Below the pieces are notes generated by a model. That model made no database searches. It had not been told where the DNA came from and worked only from the letters and a program-made list of their open reading frames with translations. A stretch of 64,000 nt of DNA from JADJOM01 sp963817435 (lineage in GTDB: Bacteria; Gemmatimonadota; Gemmatimonadetes; Gemmatimonadales; GWC2-71-9), in the NCBI GenBank assembly GCA_963817435.1, contig CAWFNY010000001.1:1488001-1552000 (forward strand). The letters are read 5' to 3'. Below are positions 49,684-60,265 of the stretch, one piece after another; positions within the stretch are counted from its first letter, which is position 1, and every line of letters starts with the position of its first letter. A program made the translations under genes and the position numbers.

Positions 49684-51831
49684 TCAGGGTACAGGCCCTG
49701 ACCACCCGCGGGTCCACCCGGCATACCACGGGATGTTGGTGCCGGTCCCGTTGGCGGGCTCTGCCGCACCCAGATAGGTCACTGTGACGTCGAAGAAGAG
49801 ATTGGACGGCGGCGTTGCGGCCCCAATCGTCGCCGCGGAGCCGGGGAGCGGCCGTGTATCCGGCGTCAGCGTGTTGGCAGGAGCATTCAGCCCGGGCGCA
49901 GTCACCCGGTTCTGGAGCGCGGGGCTGGTCGCATAGGCAGCCTCGTCGAGGCAATCCGCGTCGCTCGCGAAATCCGGTGTGTTGTTCGAGAAGATGTCGT
50001 GATCGAGAAATGCCAATCCGCCGCTGACCTGGTTGCAGCTCTCGGCGCCCTGCACGTCGAATCCGCTTCCCGCGGTCTGCAGGATGATCGCGTCGCGGAG
50101 GGTTCCGGACGAGCCGTCCTGCAGCACGAACCCCCGCCCGCCCCCGAATCCGGTCCCTGCCCCCACAACCGTCACGTTGTAGAGGTCCGGTTCGGAACGT
50201 GGACCAGCGTCCGGGTTGCCGCTCAAGTTGGACCCGACGATGGCATCGCCGCCGCCCTGGGGTACCTGGATCTGCACGAACTGCACGCTCCCGCCGAAGG
50301 CGTTGCCACCCCAGCCGTGGTCCCAGTGAAGCGAGGTGCCGAAGTTTCCGGTGAGGACCAGTTTGCGGAGATTCACATTGCCACCGGAGAGATACACACC
50401 GTCACCGAGCGAGCCGTGGACCTGGACGTTTTCGATGACGGTTCCGGTGCCCACGCCCAGCAACGCCAGCCCTGGGGCGACGCCCGGCCCGCCGACGCCC
50501 ATGCCGGCATACTCGATGCGCACGTAACGCATGACGCCGGTCGTGTCTTCCACCAGGCACCCGCCATACAGCTCGCTGCTCCCGATGCTGTACTTCTCGG
50601 GGCAGAAGCCGGTCACTCCAGGATCCCGGTTGTTGAGCAGGGCCAGACCATTCAGCACGACCCCACCCCAGCAGCCCGGCGTCTTTGCCGCACCTTTGCA
50701 GGTGAAGATGATCGGCTCGAGGCGGGTTCCCTGCCAGTCGATGTTGCCTGCCCGGGCAACCACCAGCGCTCCGCGGCTCGATGGATCGCCCTCGATCTGG
50801 GTGCCGGGCTGGATGGTCAGGGTCACTCCCGGGCCGACAATGACATTGCCCTGCAGTTCGTACACTGTATCCCGCGTGAGCGTGCGGCTGCTCGCAACCA
50901 CCCCAGAGAGCACCGCCTGGAAGGGGCGTGGTGTCCGGCCGGGAATGGGGTCACCGGCGACGGGCTGGTCGTTGCCGACGGCTTCGTTGGCGATCACCAC
51001 CGCGTCGAGCGCATTGATGTTGAAGCTGCCGTCGGCCTCCTGCCCGGGAGGGATCAGGTCGTTGGCTTCACCGAGGCCGGGCAGATTGAACGGGAAGACG
51101 TTCCCCGCGATCACGTTGTCCCGCGGTGTGTCGGTCAGGAGTTGCCGATTGCCCACTGCCAGATTCGCGATGATCGAGGCATCGAGCACATTGATCGTCC
51201 CGTCGGTGAAGGCGTCTCCGTAGATCGCGCCGGCGCCGGGAACGTTCACGCGAACCTTCGGCTCGAGTCCGAAGGCGTGCCACCAGTCCTCGATGGAGAG
51301 CTGGCGGACCACCGTTCCCATGGGATCGCCGGCCCCCGGCTCCTCGGCGAGGGGGAGTGTCCCGCTTCGGGTAAAGGCGAGCAGGCGCGCCGTGCAGGCC
51401 ACGGCGAGTCCGTAGCGCAGCCGGTCGGCATAGCCAGGAGCGAGGATCACGAACCGCAGATCGGCCGTCGCTCGGTCGAGACCTGCGAGTCGCAGGCTGA
51501 TCACGGGAAGGACGCCGGCGCCGGCGCTGTCCGCGTTGACGAGGTGGTAGGCGCTCCCGCTGAGTGGTTGTCCGACATACCGCAGGGCCCGCGGATCGAA
51601 CTGCACCGATCCCTGGATCGCGGCCAGCGGTTCATCGCCCGCGACTTCGCCGATCACCCGGACCTGCAGGGTATCGCCGACCCTGCCCGAGAGGGTGCTG
51701 ACGGTGAGCCCGGTCCTGAGCGGCGCGACAGCGGGCGACGCACCGGACGGCACCTGATCAGGGGAACAGGCGAGCACCGAGAGCAAACAACAGCAGGCGA
51801 GGGCGGCGCGCTGGCTAGTGGAACAGATCAT
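49684..51831 (-). CDS. Secreted lipoprotein A': cohesin-like, dockerin-like repeats and right-handed beta-helix
   Basis: 715 aa from ATG 51831 (an ATG at 51858 is also in frame). Cys-rich signal with lipobox SVLAC. Residues about 40-170: cohesin-like domain (IQGSVQFDPRALRYVGQPLS). Residues about 205-305: two dockerin-like repeats, GTINVLDASIIANLAVGN and FNINALDAVVIANEAVGN. Residues about 320-715: beta-helix (GVTLTIQPGTQIEGD, CWGGVVLNGLALLNN, YVRIEYAGMGVGGP, VIENVQVHGSLGDGVYLSGG), ending WYAGWTRGWSGPVP. The 5' end overlaps the preceding lipoprotein gene by 17 bp. Intact paralog of the broken gene at 53278-55680. Confidence 0.82.
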   Translation of the reverse strand: MICSTSQRAALACCCLLSVLACSPDQVPSGASPAVAPLRTGLTVSTLSGRVGDTLQVRVIGEVAGDEPLAAIQGSVQFDPRALRYVGQPLSGSAYHLVNADSAGAGVLPVISLRLAGLDRATADLRFVILAPGYADRLRYGLAVACTARLLAFTRSGTLPLAEEPGAGDPMGTVVRQLSIEDWWHAFGLEPKVRVNVPGAGAIYGDAFTDGTINVLDASIIANLAVGNRQLLTDTPRDNVIAGNVFPFNLPGLGEANDLIPPGQEADGSFNINALDAVVIANEAVGNDQPVAGDPIPGRTPRPFQAVLSGVVASSRTLTRDTVYELQGNVIVGPGVTLTIQPGTQIEGDPSSRGALVVARAGNIDWQGTRLEPIIFTCKGAAKTPGCWGGVVLNGLALLNNRDPGVTGFCPEKYSIGSSELYGGCLVEDTTGVMRYVRIEYAGMGVGGPGVAPGLALLGVGTGTVIENVQVHGSLGDGVYLSGGNVNLRKLVLTGNFGTSLHWDHGWGGNAFGGSVQFVQIQVPQGGGDAIVGSNLSGNPDAGPRSEPDLYNVTVVGAGTGFGGGRGFVLQDGSSGTLRDAIILQTAGSGFDVQGAESCNQVSGGLAFLDHDIFSNNTPDFASDADCLDEAAYATSPALQNRVTAPGLNAPANTLTPDTRPLPGSAATIGAATPPSNLFFDVTVTYLGAAEPANGTGTNIPWYAGWTRGWSGPVP

Positions 51832-53143
51832 CGTCCACGACCCGGGTGAAATTGCCACGGGAATCGAACAGGTAGAGGATCACCGAGTAATAGTCGTAGT
51901 ACTGCGGCCGGCCGCCGCCGAGCGGCACGGTTGGCACCAGCACGTCGGTATACCCTTCGGTGTTGAAGACACCGAGATCGGGATTGCCGTCCGGAGCGAA
52001 GAGGATACCGTCGCGCAGCAGTGCTGCGGCGAAGACGCCCACAAAGCTCGGATCGGTCACCGTGAGCTGGGTGGAGAGCGTCGCGGTGGTTGAGAACTGG
52101 GCGTTGAAGTAGGCCGGCAGCGGCCCCGTCCCGGTTTCGTTGCCGATCAGCTCCTCGACCACCGGCGTGGTGTTGCCGAATTCATCCGCCACCCGGATAC
52201 TGGTACAGTGGCCCTGCATGCTGGCGTCTGGCAGGCCCAGCTCGATGGCCCCGAAGACCGTGACGGTATCCTGTCCCGCGGAGCGATCCTGGCTCAGTCC
52301 TCGGCGCAGCCTGCCACCGCCGGACAGCACGCTCTTGCCTCGGCAGTCGGTGATATCCCACGCATACCGCTCGATGTCGCGGTCGGGGTCGGTGGCACGG
52401 ATCAGAAAGCCGCTGGTCCCGTCGTGGTACGAACTGGCGAACGACAGCAGTTGCGGCCGGTGCGCCTCGTCGGAGCAGACGACCCGGAAATCGGCGTGTC
52501 CGCCGCCGGTGCCGTCGATGGTGAGGTGCAGTGTGGCGCCGCCATCACTGGTGACGACACAGTTGTTGGCGACGTGGCCGAGCGTCACGTCATAGTCACC
52601 GGGCACCATACGGTCCATGCGCAGCGTGTCGTTGCCGCCGAGGATCCCGGTACGGTCGCCGCCGGGCCCGGTGATGCTGTAGATGAATCCGTTGTCGGCG
52701 GCAAATCCATCGGTCCCCGTCGTGATCGTGAGCTGGGATTCGCAGCTGATCAGATAGCGCCAGATTGCGGTGTTGCTGCCTTCGGGAACGAGCAGATAGA
52801 TCTCGGCTCCGTCCTGCACCATGCACTGCGGCGGGAGCCCGGTCAGCGTGATGCGGTATGTCGCCGGCTTCACCGGCATGATCACGGTATCCGTCGGCGA
52901 GACCCGGAACGTCTTGTCGATCTTGAGCGTACCCGAGATCTCCTCGATCCGGTATGAATACTGGCTGCCCACGTCGGTCCCCGGGGCCGCGGTGATGATC
53001 GCCACGACGGCGATGTACGGCGGCTGGGTCGGCCCGGTCGCGTCGCTGCAGCCACTCAAGCCAAACAGCAGAGTCAGCAGCAGCGCCCAGGGCACCAGCA
53101 CGAACGGCGAAGCCCCCGAGGCGCCTGGCGAGGAGCCAGCCAC
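51815..53143 (-). CDS. Lipoprotein L, beta-rich, unknown
   Basis: 442 aa. Lipoprotein signal PWALLLTLLFGLSGC. Mature part consists of three to four beta-sandwich-like segments with paired cysteines (LTGLPPQCMVQDGAE ... LISCESQLTITTGTDGF; HVANNCVVTSDGG ... FRVVCSDEAHRP), similar in style to the middle domains of the FN3/PKD lipoprotein at 57860. C-terminal part: LFDSRGNFTRVVDDDLF. No catalytic motif. It sits between the two mirror-image gene pairs of the locus. Confidence 0.78.
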   Translation of the reverse strand: MAGSSPGASGASPFVLVPWALLLTLLFGLSGCSDATGPTQPPYIAVVAIITAAPGTDVGSQYSYRIEEISGTLKIDKTFRVSPTDTVIMPVKPATYRITLTGLPPQCMVQDGAEIYLLVPEGSNTAIWRYLISCESQLTITTGTDGFAADNGFIYSITGPGGDRTGILGGNDTLRMDRMVPGDYDVTLGHVANNCVVTSDGGATLHLTIDGTGGGHADFRVVCSDEAHRPQLLSFASSYHDGTSGFLIRATDPDRDIERYAWDITDCRGKSVLSGGGRLRRGLSQDRSAGQDTVTVFGAIELGLPDASMQGHCTSIRVADEFGNTTPVVEELIGNETGTGPLPAYFNAQFSTTATLSTQLTVTDPSFVGVFAAALLRDGILFAPDGNPDLGVFNTEGYTDVLVPTVPLGGGRPQYYDYYSVILYLFDSRGNFTRVVDDDLFH

Positions 53144-53277
53144 TTCGGGGCGCGGGGAAGCGACGCAGATACATCGGTCGTGCGGTCACAGAATCCTCCT
53201 GCAGGAGAAAGCCCACCGGGATGGCCGGCGCCTGGCATGCGCGCCGACCACCCCGCTGGATTACAGCACCTGCGAGA

Positions 53278-55680
53278 CTACGGATTGACCGGGTCCGCCC
53301 ACGTCCGGGTCCAGCCCGAGTACCACGGGATGGAGCTCAGACCGAACCCATCGGGGGCCACAGCGCCCTTATAGGTCGCGGTCTGGTCGAAGAAGCCCGC
53401 CGGCGGGGTGTCGCCACCGACCACGGCCGCCGTGCTCACCGGACGGAAGTCCGGATACATCACGTTGTACGGATCCCGAAGTATCTCGGTCGCCGATGCG
53501 GAGTTGTTCGGATTCCGAACCGCATCGAGTGAAGTAATCGTCCTCGATGCTGCCTGCGGCGTACGGCGCGGCCAGGGTAGCCGACTCGGCGTCCGGCTCA
53601 TCCAGCCGGAAGATGTTGTTCCAGTTGATCGGTCCGACCTTGAGCAGCGCAGTGAAGTCGGTACCGTTGCCAGTCGCATCGTCATCGAGGTCCATCAGGT
53701 ACCGCCACCCTTCCGCCACAACATTGGAGATGGTGGGGCGGGCGCCGCGGCGGAGGTGGATCGCGCCGCAGCTCGCGTCGCCACCGGCGAACCGGGGCAC
53801 CGAGGAGTTGGCGGTACCGCCACTGCACGGATTGGACGACGTCGCATTGATCGTCCCGCTGACATCCTTCCGGCCGATCATGGTGACGTTGTAGATCTGG
53901 CCGCGGGTCCGGGGCCGGGCCGGGATGGTGGTGCAGATCCCGGAGGCATTCGGGGCGCACGGCGTATCATCCGAATACGTCGTGGCATCCTCGGTGTTGT
54001 CGATCTCCATGCCCTTGTCGGAGTCGATCGAGTCGTGCTGGATGATCATGAACTGCGCGTTGCCGGTCCAGCCGCTCGAGAAGTCGTAGGAGTCGTCCTG
54101 GTTGGCGGTGGCGAGGTAGTGCTTCACATTGACCGTCCCGCCGAAGACCTCCAGACCGTCATCCTTGCCGGCATGGGCCTGCACGTAGTCGATCACCGTC
54201 CCGCTCCCGACACCGGAGAGCGTGAGGTTGTTCAGCTCCTTGTTGGCCGACGAGGACCACCCCGCCGTACTCGACGCGGACATAGATCAGCGCGCCGCTC
54301 GAGTCGTTGGCGGTGCAGCCGCCGTAGTTGAACAGGAAGGCGGTGCCCGGCGTGCCCTCGAACGGCGACTCGAGGCAGCCGCCGTCGGGGCTGGTGGCGG
54401 TGGTCGCGTTCAGGTTGCTGTTGATCGGGGCCCGGCCCGCGAGCAGGAGGCCCGGCCCAGCAGCCCTTGAACTTCACCGCCGAGTTGCAGGTGAAGACGA
54501 TCGGCTGGTTCACGTTGCCGACAGCGACGATCTTGGCCCCGCGCTCGATCAGCAGCGCGGACGGGTTGTTCGCTGAGTTGCCTTCGATGCGGGTGCCGGC
54601 ACCGATGGTCAGCGTCGCGTTGTTGGTCACCCGGATGAAGCCGTCGAGCACGTGCACCTTGGTGTTGTCCCAGGTGGTGTTCGTCGTGATGTTCGCGGTG
54701 ACGGAGTCACGCACCGTGGGCAGCGCGCTGCGGCCGGGGATCGGATCGCAGACCACCGGACGGGCGTTGCCCACCGCTTCGTTGGCGATCGCGGCGGCGT
54801 CCTGCGAGTCGATCCGGCGGGTGCCGTTCGACTCGATGCCGGGGATCGGTGTCGAGAAGGGGAAGACGTTGCCGGCGATGACACCGTCACGCACCTGCGT
54901 GCCGCTGGTGTCGCGGAGCACGTTGATGTTGCCCACGGCGACGTTCGCGATGTAGCTGGCGTCGATCGCGTTCACCGAGCTCCCGGCGACCGCACCGCAG
55001 TTGGGGCTCTCCGCGCTCAGGTTCGCGTTGCCGTACTTGAGGTCCTGGAGGTACTGGCCGGGGGAGTTGACCCGGACCTTGTTTTCCGCCGCGACGAGCT
55101 CGGGGTAGAGCGCGTCGTTCCAGTCCGCCATGGTCATGATCTTCGGATTGGACGGAACCACCAGGTCCTGCGCCTCGGTGACAGCCCGCATCAGCTGGGC
55201 CTTCGCGATGGTCAGCGTCGTCCCCTTGTCGCCGGCGGTCTCGAACTCGTACTTGAACCCGTCGGTGTAACCGGCCTTGGCCACCTGGAAGACCAGCGTG
55301 GCGGTCCGGCGGGAAAGCCCCGTCTCCACATTGAGGCTCGACATGCGCAGCTCGCCCATGCGCGGCGCGGCTGCTGTTGACCGTGACCAGCGTCCGGCCT
55401 TCCGGCGCCTGACCGACGTACTTGAGCGCGCTGGGATTGAAGCGCACCGTGCCTTGCAGGTCGCCGAGGACCACCGGCGACTCCGCGACCACAGCCACGG
55501 CAACGTTGCTGCCGACGGGGGCCCGGCTCGAGGAGACCTCGAAGCCGACCGTGAGGTCCGCGCCGGCGGGGTTGCTGCCGAAGCGGACTGACCTCGTCCG
55601 AATGGCAGGCAGAGAATGCGGCAGCCGCGGCGACCACGAGGGCCGGGCGCAGTGACCGCAGGATGCATGCTGGAATTCAT
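53278..55680 (-). pseudogene. Lipoprotein A: cohesin-like, dockerin-like, beta-helix; broken by about six frameshifts
   Basis: Paralog of 49684-51831. The pieces run in order through frames: start MNSSM (55680), signal RPALVVAAAAAFSACHSDEV, cohesin-like VVLGDLQGTVRFNPSALKYV, then MGELRMSSLNVETGLSRRTA, dockerin-like SSVNAIDASYIANVAVGN and RRIDSQDAAAIANEAVGN, beta-helix (KFKGCWAG | LLLAGRAPINSNLN; ALIYVRVEYGG | WSSSANKELNNLTLSGVG), and the end LSSIPWYSGWTRTWADPVNP. Frame changes lie near 55660, 55597, 55370, 54452, 54262 and 53530, and each fits one inserted base. Codon usage between them stays normal, so either the breaks are recent or they are sequence errors. If repaired it is a roughly 800-aa surface lipoprotein. 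Confidence 0.8.
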
Positions 55681-55713
55681 CTGTGGGCTCTCCTGGGAGT
55701 TAGGGTCGGGTGA

Positions 55714-55738
55714 CGGGGGCCCCGACTCGGGACCCCCG
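55714..55738 (-). terminator. Hairpin between lipoprotein genes B and A
   Basis: CGGGGG ... CCCCCG outer arms (55714-55719, 55733-55738) and CCCG / CGGG inner arms with an ACT loop and one mismatch. In the 72-bp gap between the two genes. May reduce read-through or shape differential expression. Confidence 0.45.
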
Positions 55739-55752
55739 CCAGCCCTCCTGCC

Positions 55753-57544
55753 TTACGGCAGGGTCCCCTCGTTGATGAGGACGTTCGCCAGCAGGTCGTC
55801 AAAGTTCGAGCTGCTCGCGACCAGCAGCGTCGTCGCGGTCTTGGCGCCCGGAATGGCGCTGCCGATGACGTTGAAGTCGCACTGGATGACCGGCTGAACA
55901 CCCGTAAGGAGCGTCGTGCCGGTGGTGAAGATGCCGTACCCGATGGTGCCAGGGGTGCTGACGTTGAAGGTCGGGGAATCCAGACCCTGCGTCGCCGAGG
56001 CCTTGGTGCAGCTGCCGGCGACCAGCGTCAGACGGGCGGTGTTGTAGGTGAAGGAGCCCTGCAGCACCGAGATGTCGTCGGGGCTGGCCCCGTTGACGGT
56101 CGGGCTCGTTGAAGGTGCTCATGTCGAGGTTGATCGTCAGGCGGACGACACCACCGGCCGGAGCGCCGAAGGCCACGTTGTAGTTGTAGCCGGCCGGCGG
56201 CGCGACGCAGGCGACGCTGAAGTTCACGGTGGCGGTGCCGCCGTTGGTCAGGCCGCTGTAGCTGCCGGCACCCGGGTTGGTGCAGCCCGAGGGCAGGTTG
56301 CTCAGCGCCACGGCGCCGGCGCCAGTGCCGACCGGGACGCCGCTGCGGCTGTAGACGCCAGCCCCACTCGGGTTCACAGCCGCCTGGGCCGAGCCACCGG
56401 TCGGGGTGACGATCACGGAGATGCCGGTGATGCCGGACGGGGTGAAGCCGGTGAAGCGATCGTGCCGCCAACCGTGCCGGTCGGGACCGGGCAGATCACG
56501 GTGAAGTTCACCGTCGAGGTGCCGCCGTTGGTGACGGTGGTCGACTGCGAGCCGGGGTTGGTGCAGCCGGCGGGCAGACCGCTGGTGATGGCGACGCTGG
56601 CCGGACCGGTCGGCACGCTGGCGATGGAGTACGCGCCCGCGCCGGCGGTGGTGCCCGGGAGGCTGGAGACGCCGGCCGTCGCCGTCACGACGACGCCGTT
56701 CAGGTTGCCCAGCTGCGGCGAGCTAACCGTGCCGGCGATGGTGCCGGTCGGGGCCGGGCCGCTGTTCTGCAGGTCCGCCGCCACGATCAGGGTCGCGGTG
56801 AACTGGCCGACGGTCGGATCAAGGTCGAAGCCGACGGTGTTGGCGCCGGTGGTGGAACCGGGGAAGATCGGGCCGGTGAACTCCTCGAAGCGGTAGCAGT
56901 CGTTCGCCGTCGCGGGGCAGCCGGTGTCATTGAAGAAGTTCCACGGCGCGCCGTTCCAGTCGGTGCTCGGCGCCACCAGGCCGTAGCTCGGCAGCGTGAC
57001 GATCACGTCGTTGCCCTGACCGCCGGTCGCGGTGCCGCCGGAGGTGACGGCCACGGCAATGTTGTAGGGGAAGAGCAGCGGGCCGGAGGTGCCCGGCGGC
57101 GGAGCCGGAAAGACCGTCGGGCCGATGAGCTGAACGCCCGACAGCTTGTTCGTCATGTTGACATCGAACGTCACCCGCACCTTGCCGGGCTGGAACGCAC
57201 CCACCGCCGAGGCGGCGAAGTTGGACGTGGTCAGCGTGACCACGTCACCACCGACGAGCGAGAAGTCCACCGAGCTCGCGGCAGCGCTGACCCTGGAAGC
57301 GGACGAATCCACCCGTCGTGGTGAGCTGCGGAGGCGTGATCTTGATGGTCTTGGTGCGCAGGTTCACATCGGCGAGGAACGCCGCCTTCGTGATCTGCGG
57401 GTTCGGCGTGGGCTGACCCGGAATGATCGGGCCGGCGCCGGTGCTGTCGGAAGAACAGGCGTTCGCGAAGAGCGCACCAGCGACGAGGATGCTCGTCGGA
57501 AGCGCACGGCGGGCCTGGCCACCGAGACGGCGGACCAACTGCAT
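55753..57544 (-). pseudogene. Lipoprotein B: carboxypeptidase-regulatory-like repeats plus cohesin-like C-terminus; broken by three frameshifts
   Basis: Paralog of 47874-49592 with the same domain order. Signal and lipobox in LPTSILVAGALFANAC; ITKAAFLADVNLRTKTIKIT; then after a shift near 57300 VDFSLVGGDVVTLTTSNFAA; carboxypeptidase-regulatory-like repeats (TIAGTVSSPQLGNLNGVVVT; after a shift near 56450 IVTPTGGSAQAAVNPSGAGV); after a shift near 56108 the cohesin-like end LQGSFTYNTARLTLVAGSC to VLINEGTLP. Two shifts fit one inserted base and the one near 56450 fits one missing base. Repaired length is about 595 aa. Confidence 0.8.
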
Positions 57545-57859
57545 GGAACCTCCTGGAACGGATTGGTGGAAGGGCGGACGGTTCCCACGGCAAGGAGACC
57601 GCCCGGGCTCTTGAGCCGCGACAATAGTCGGCCGATACCACCAAGGTCCCTTCGCGGACTGGTATCGAATTCAGCCCTGATCAGTAACGGAGAGCGCACG
57701 CTATCCCCGTGGAGAAGAGGCCCGTTCGTGATGTGGAGTAGTGACGGTTCAAGTGACTTTGTGAGGTGCCTTCTCGCAAACGACAACACGACGGGCAACT
57801 GCTCCCGTCGTGTCATCAACGCCACACCACCGGCCGCCTGAGCGCCACACCGGGCCCGC
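57545..57859. other. Intergenic region, 315 bp, with terminator and presumed promoter
   Basis: Separates the FN3/PKD lipoprotein gene from lipoprotein B. A terminator hairpin lies at 57786-57813; the remaining part up to 57545 must hold the promoter of the B-A-L-A'-B' unit. No coding frame of substance and no clear promoter motif seen. Confidence 0.6.
57786..57813 (-). terminator. Hairpin terminator after the FN3/PKD lipoprotein gene
   Basis: Perfect 10-bp arms ACACGACGGG / CCCGTCGTGT with an 8-nt loop, 47 bp past the stop; the minus strand continues TGTCGTTTGC. Confidence 0.65.
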
Positions 57860-60265
57860 CTATGGCAGGGTGAGTGTCCCCTCGACGATCTGTATCAGCG
57901 ACCGGTAGTTGAACGATCCGAGCGCCGACGTGCTGAGCACCGGACCGAGCCCCGTCTTCGTGGTCGTGCTGCTTCCCGCGCTTGCGCCCGGTGCCGGACG
58001 GAACCGCACGGTGGCGACCAGCACCACGCCGCTGTTGCTGCCGCTGCTCGGCGCACCGCTGAAGATGAGCTTGCACTTGCAGCCGCCCACGGCGTCGGTG
58101 GTGTTGAAGGAGCCACCACCACTCCCGAATGAGAGGGAGAAGTATTGCAGCACCGCCGGATCCCAGGTCAGTGAGTCGACCGCGAAGGTGCCCAGCGCTT
58201 CGGGTCCCGACGTCTGGGAGATGTCCTGCGCCAGGTTGAGCGTGATGGTCAGCGGATAGGTGTTGAGCCCGCTCTCCAGCCCGCCGAAGCTGCTGGTCCA
58301 GGCGAACGGCGTGCTCGAGGCGGGAGTCACCGTGACCGTCGCCTGCGCGCTGCCTGTGGCGCCCTGATTGTCGGTCACCGTGAGCGTCGCCGTGAAGCTC
58401 CCGGCGGCGGCATAGATGTGCGCGGGGTTCGCAAGCGCACTGCTGCCGCCGTCGCCGAAGTCCCAGCTGTAGCTCGCGATGCTGCCGTCAGGATCGGTGG
58501 ACCCAGCCGACGAGAAGCTGATCGCGGCGCCCGCCTGGCCGCCGTACGGCCCGCCCGCCACCGCCGTGGGCGAGATGTTTCCACCGCCCCCGCCGGACAC
58601 CGTCACCGAGGCCTGGTCGGAACCGGTCGCGCCCTGGTTGTCCGTGACCGTGAGCGTCGCGGTGTAGAAGCCCGCCGCCGCATAGCTGTGGGTGGGGTTC
58701 GCGAGCGTGCTGGTGCCCCCGTCCCCGAAGGTCCAGGCATAGCTCGCGATCGTCCCGTCGGGATCGGAACTGCCGGCGGAGCTGAAGCTGATGGCCGCGC
58801 CCGCCGTGCCGCTGTACGGGCCGCCGGCCTGCGAGGTCGGCGACTGATTGCCGGAGCCGGCGCCCACGGTGAACGTGTCCTCGACGATCCGGAACAGCGT
58901 GTCGAGCGCGGTGAAGCCGTCGCCGGCCGCCGCAATCTGGAGCTGGGTCGCCGTCACCGACGTCCCGCTGGCGCTCTTGACCTGGAAGGTGAATCGCGCC
59001 ACTCCGATGAGCCCCGTCGGCGGTGTGCCGGTCGTGAAGTTGCCGAAGGTGATGCTCCCGGGCGTGGAGGCGTTGACCGTGAGGTTGGTCAATCCGCTGC
59101 CTGGCGGCGCCGTCGCACTGACGTACTGCAGCACTCCGGCGTTGTAGGCGACGATTCCCTGCGCCACGCCGAAGTCCTGCGTGGGCACCGCGGTGAGGTC
59201 GACCGTCACATCGAGCGTCACCGTCTGCCCGTTGCCTGCCGCCTGCGGAGTCCAGGTGTTGCGCCAGATGAAGGGTCCGCTCCCGCCGCCCTTGGTCGGG
59301 CAGGTCACCTGGAACGTGACGGTATCCGACACCTGCGGACTGGTGGTGACGCTCCGGCTGGCCGGTCCGGTGATGCTGCAGGGCGATTCGACATCGCTGA
59401 GCGAGATCTGGTAGTCGCCGGGCTGGAGCCGCGGAAAGGCGAGTGTTCCCCCCGTATTCGGCAGGATACCACCGCCCAGCACGGGTAGGGTGTCGCCCGG
59501 GATGATCCCGGCGTAATCGAGCCGGAAGCCGTCGGGGTCCAGGCTGTCACCGGCAACATCGACCATTGCCACGATCGTGCCGAGCGAGGGATCGAGACAG
59601 GACACGACGAAATTGAGTTGCTGCTCGGTCGACGTGCCCTGGTCGGTCACGCTCACCGACCGCACCGTGTCACCCGCCACCGTGCAGGTGGGCAGGAGCT
59701 CGCTCAGCGTCACCGTGTAATCTCCCACCGGCAGCGGCGAGAACTGCTTGGTCTCGGCCGTCGCAATCCGGGCGGTCGTATCGATGGCCCCGGTGATATG
59801 CAACCGGTAGCCGTCGGGATCGGCAATCGCGGCCGTGGTGCCGCTGCCCAGGATGGTCGTGATACGAATGCCGGGCGGCGGCGGCGTCAGGGCGCCTGCC
59901 ACGGTCGACGGGCTCGACTTGTCACCTAACTTGCTCACGGAGAGCAGCCGATAGCCGTAGAAGGTGGCCGGCTGCAGCCCGGTGTCGAGATAGTCCACGC
60001 CGCTCGTGGCGAGGAAGGTCGCGATCGTCTCAAAGGCTCCGGTGAGGTTCTCCCGTCGCTGAACCACGATGTTGGTATTCGGCGCGTCGATGCCCGCTGG
60101 AAGCGTCCAGCTCACCTGTACCGTGTTGACGCTGCGCGCGATGGCCCGGACCCCGACCGGCGGTTCGATCCCGCTGCCGAGCATGCTGTCGGCACTGCAC
60201 CCCATGCCGGCGAGCGTCAGCAGGAGACCGAGCCTGAGGGCACGACGGCGATCAGTAGAAGTCAT
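57860..60265 (-). CDS. Multidomain lipoprotein: FN3, two cohesin-like domains, two PKD domains
   Basis: 801 aa. Lipoprotein signal LLLTLAGMGC. FN3-like domain at about 35-128 (VQVSWTLPAGIDAPNTNIVV, FYGYRLLSVSKLGDKSSP); two Cys-containing beta domains at about 130-330; cohesin-like domain at about 340-470 (VAQGIVAYNAGVLQYVSATA); PKD 1 at about 473-560 (SSDPDGTIASYAWTFGDGG); PKD 2 at about 564-650 (STDPDGSIASYSWDFGDGG); second cohesin-like domain to the end (LTWDPAVLQYFSLSFGSGG, IQIVEGTLTLP). No enzyme motif. Its start overlaps the TonB receptor stop by 14 bp, so they form one operon. The gene is intact, unlike its neighbours on both sides. Confidence 0.85.
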   Translation of the reverse strand: MTSTDRRRALRLGLLLTLAGMGCSADSMLGSGIEPPVGVRAIARSVNTVQVSWTLPAGIDAPNTNIVVQRRENLTGAFETIATFLATSGVDYLDTGLQPATFYGYRLLSVSKLGDKSSPSTVAGALTPPPPGIRITTILGSGTTAAIADPDGYRLHITGAIDTTARIATAETKQFSPLPVGDYTVTLSELLPTCTVAGDTVRSVSVTDQGTSTEQQLNFVVSCLDPSLGTIVAMVDVAGDSLDPDGFRLDYAGIIPGDTLPVLGGGILPNTGGTLAFPRLQPGDYQISLSDVESPCSITGPASRSVTTSPQVSDTVTFQVTCPTKGGGSGPFIWRNTWTPQAAGNGQTVTLDVTVDLTAVPTQDFGVAQGIVAYNAGVLQYVSATAPPGSGLTNLTVNASTPGSITFGNFTTGTPPTGLIGVARFTFQVKSASGTSVTATQLQIAAAGDGFTALDTLFRIVEDTFTVGAGSGNQSPTSQAGGPYSGTAGAAISFSSAGSSDPDGTIASYAWTFGDGGTSTLANPTHSYAAAGFYTATLTVTDNQGATGSDQASVTVSGGGGGNISPTAVAGGPYGGQAGAAISFSSAGSTDPDGSIASYSWDFGDGGSSALANPAHIYAAAGSFTATLTVTDNQGATGSAQATVTVTPASSTPFAWTSSFGGLESGLNTYPLTITLNLAQDISQTSGPEALGTFAVDSLTWDPAVLQYFSLSFGSGGGSFNTTDAVGGCKCKLIFSGAPSSGSNSGVVLVATVRFRPAPGASAGSSTTTKTGLGPVLSTSALGSFNYRSLIQIVEGTLTLP

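Noticed and set aside
53278..57544. Programmed frameshifting as an explanation of the broken lipoprotein genes
   Set aside because: Up to six shifts per gene without slippery heptamers or downstream pseudoknot patterns is not credible; error or decay fits better.
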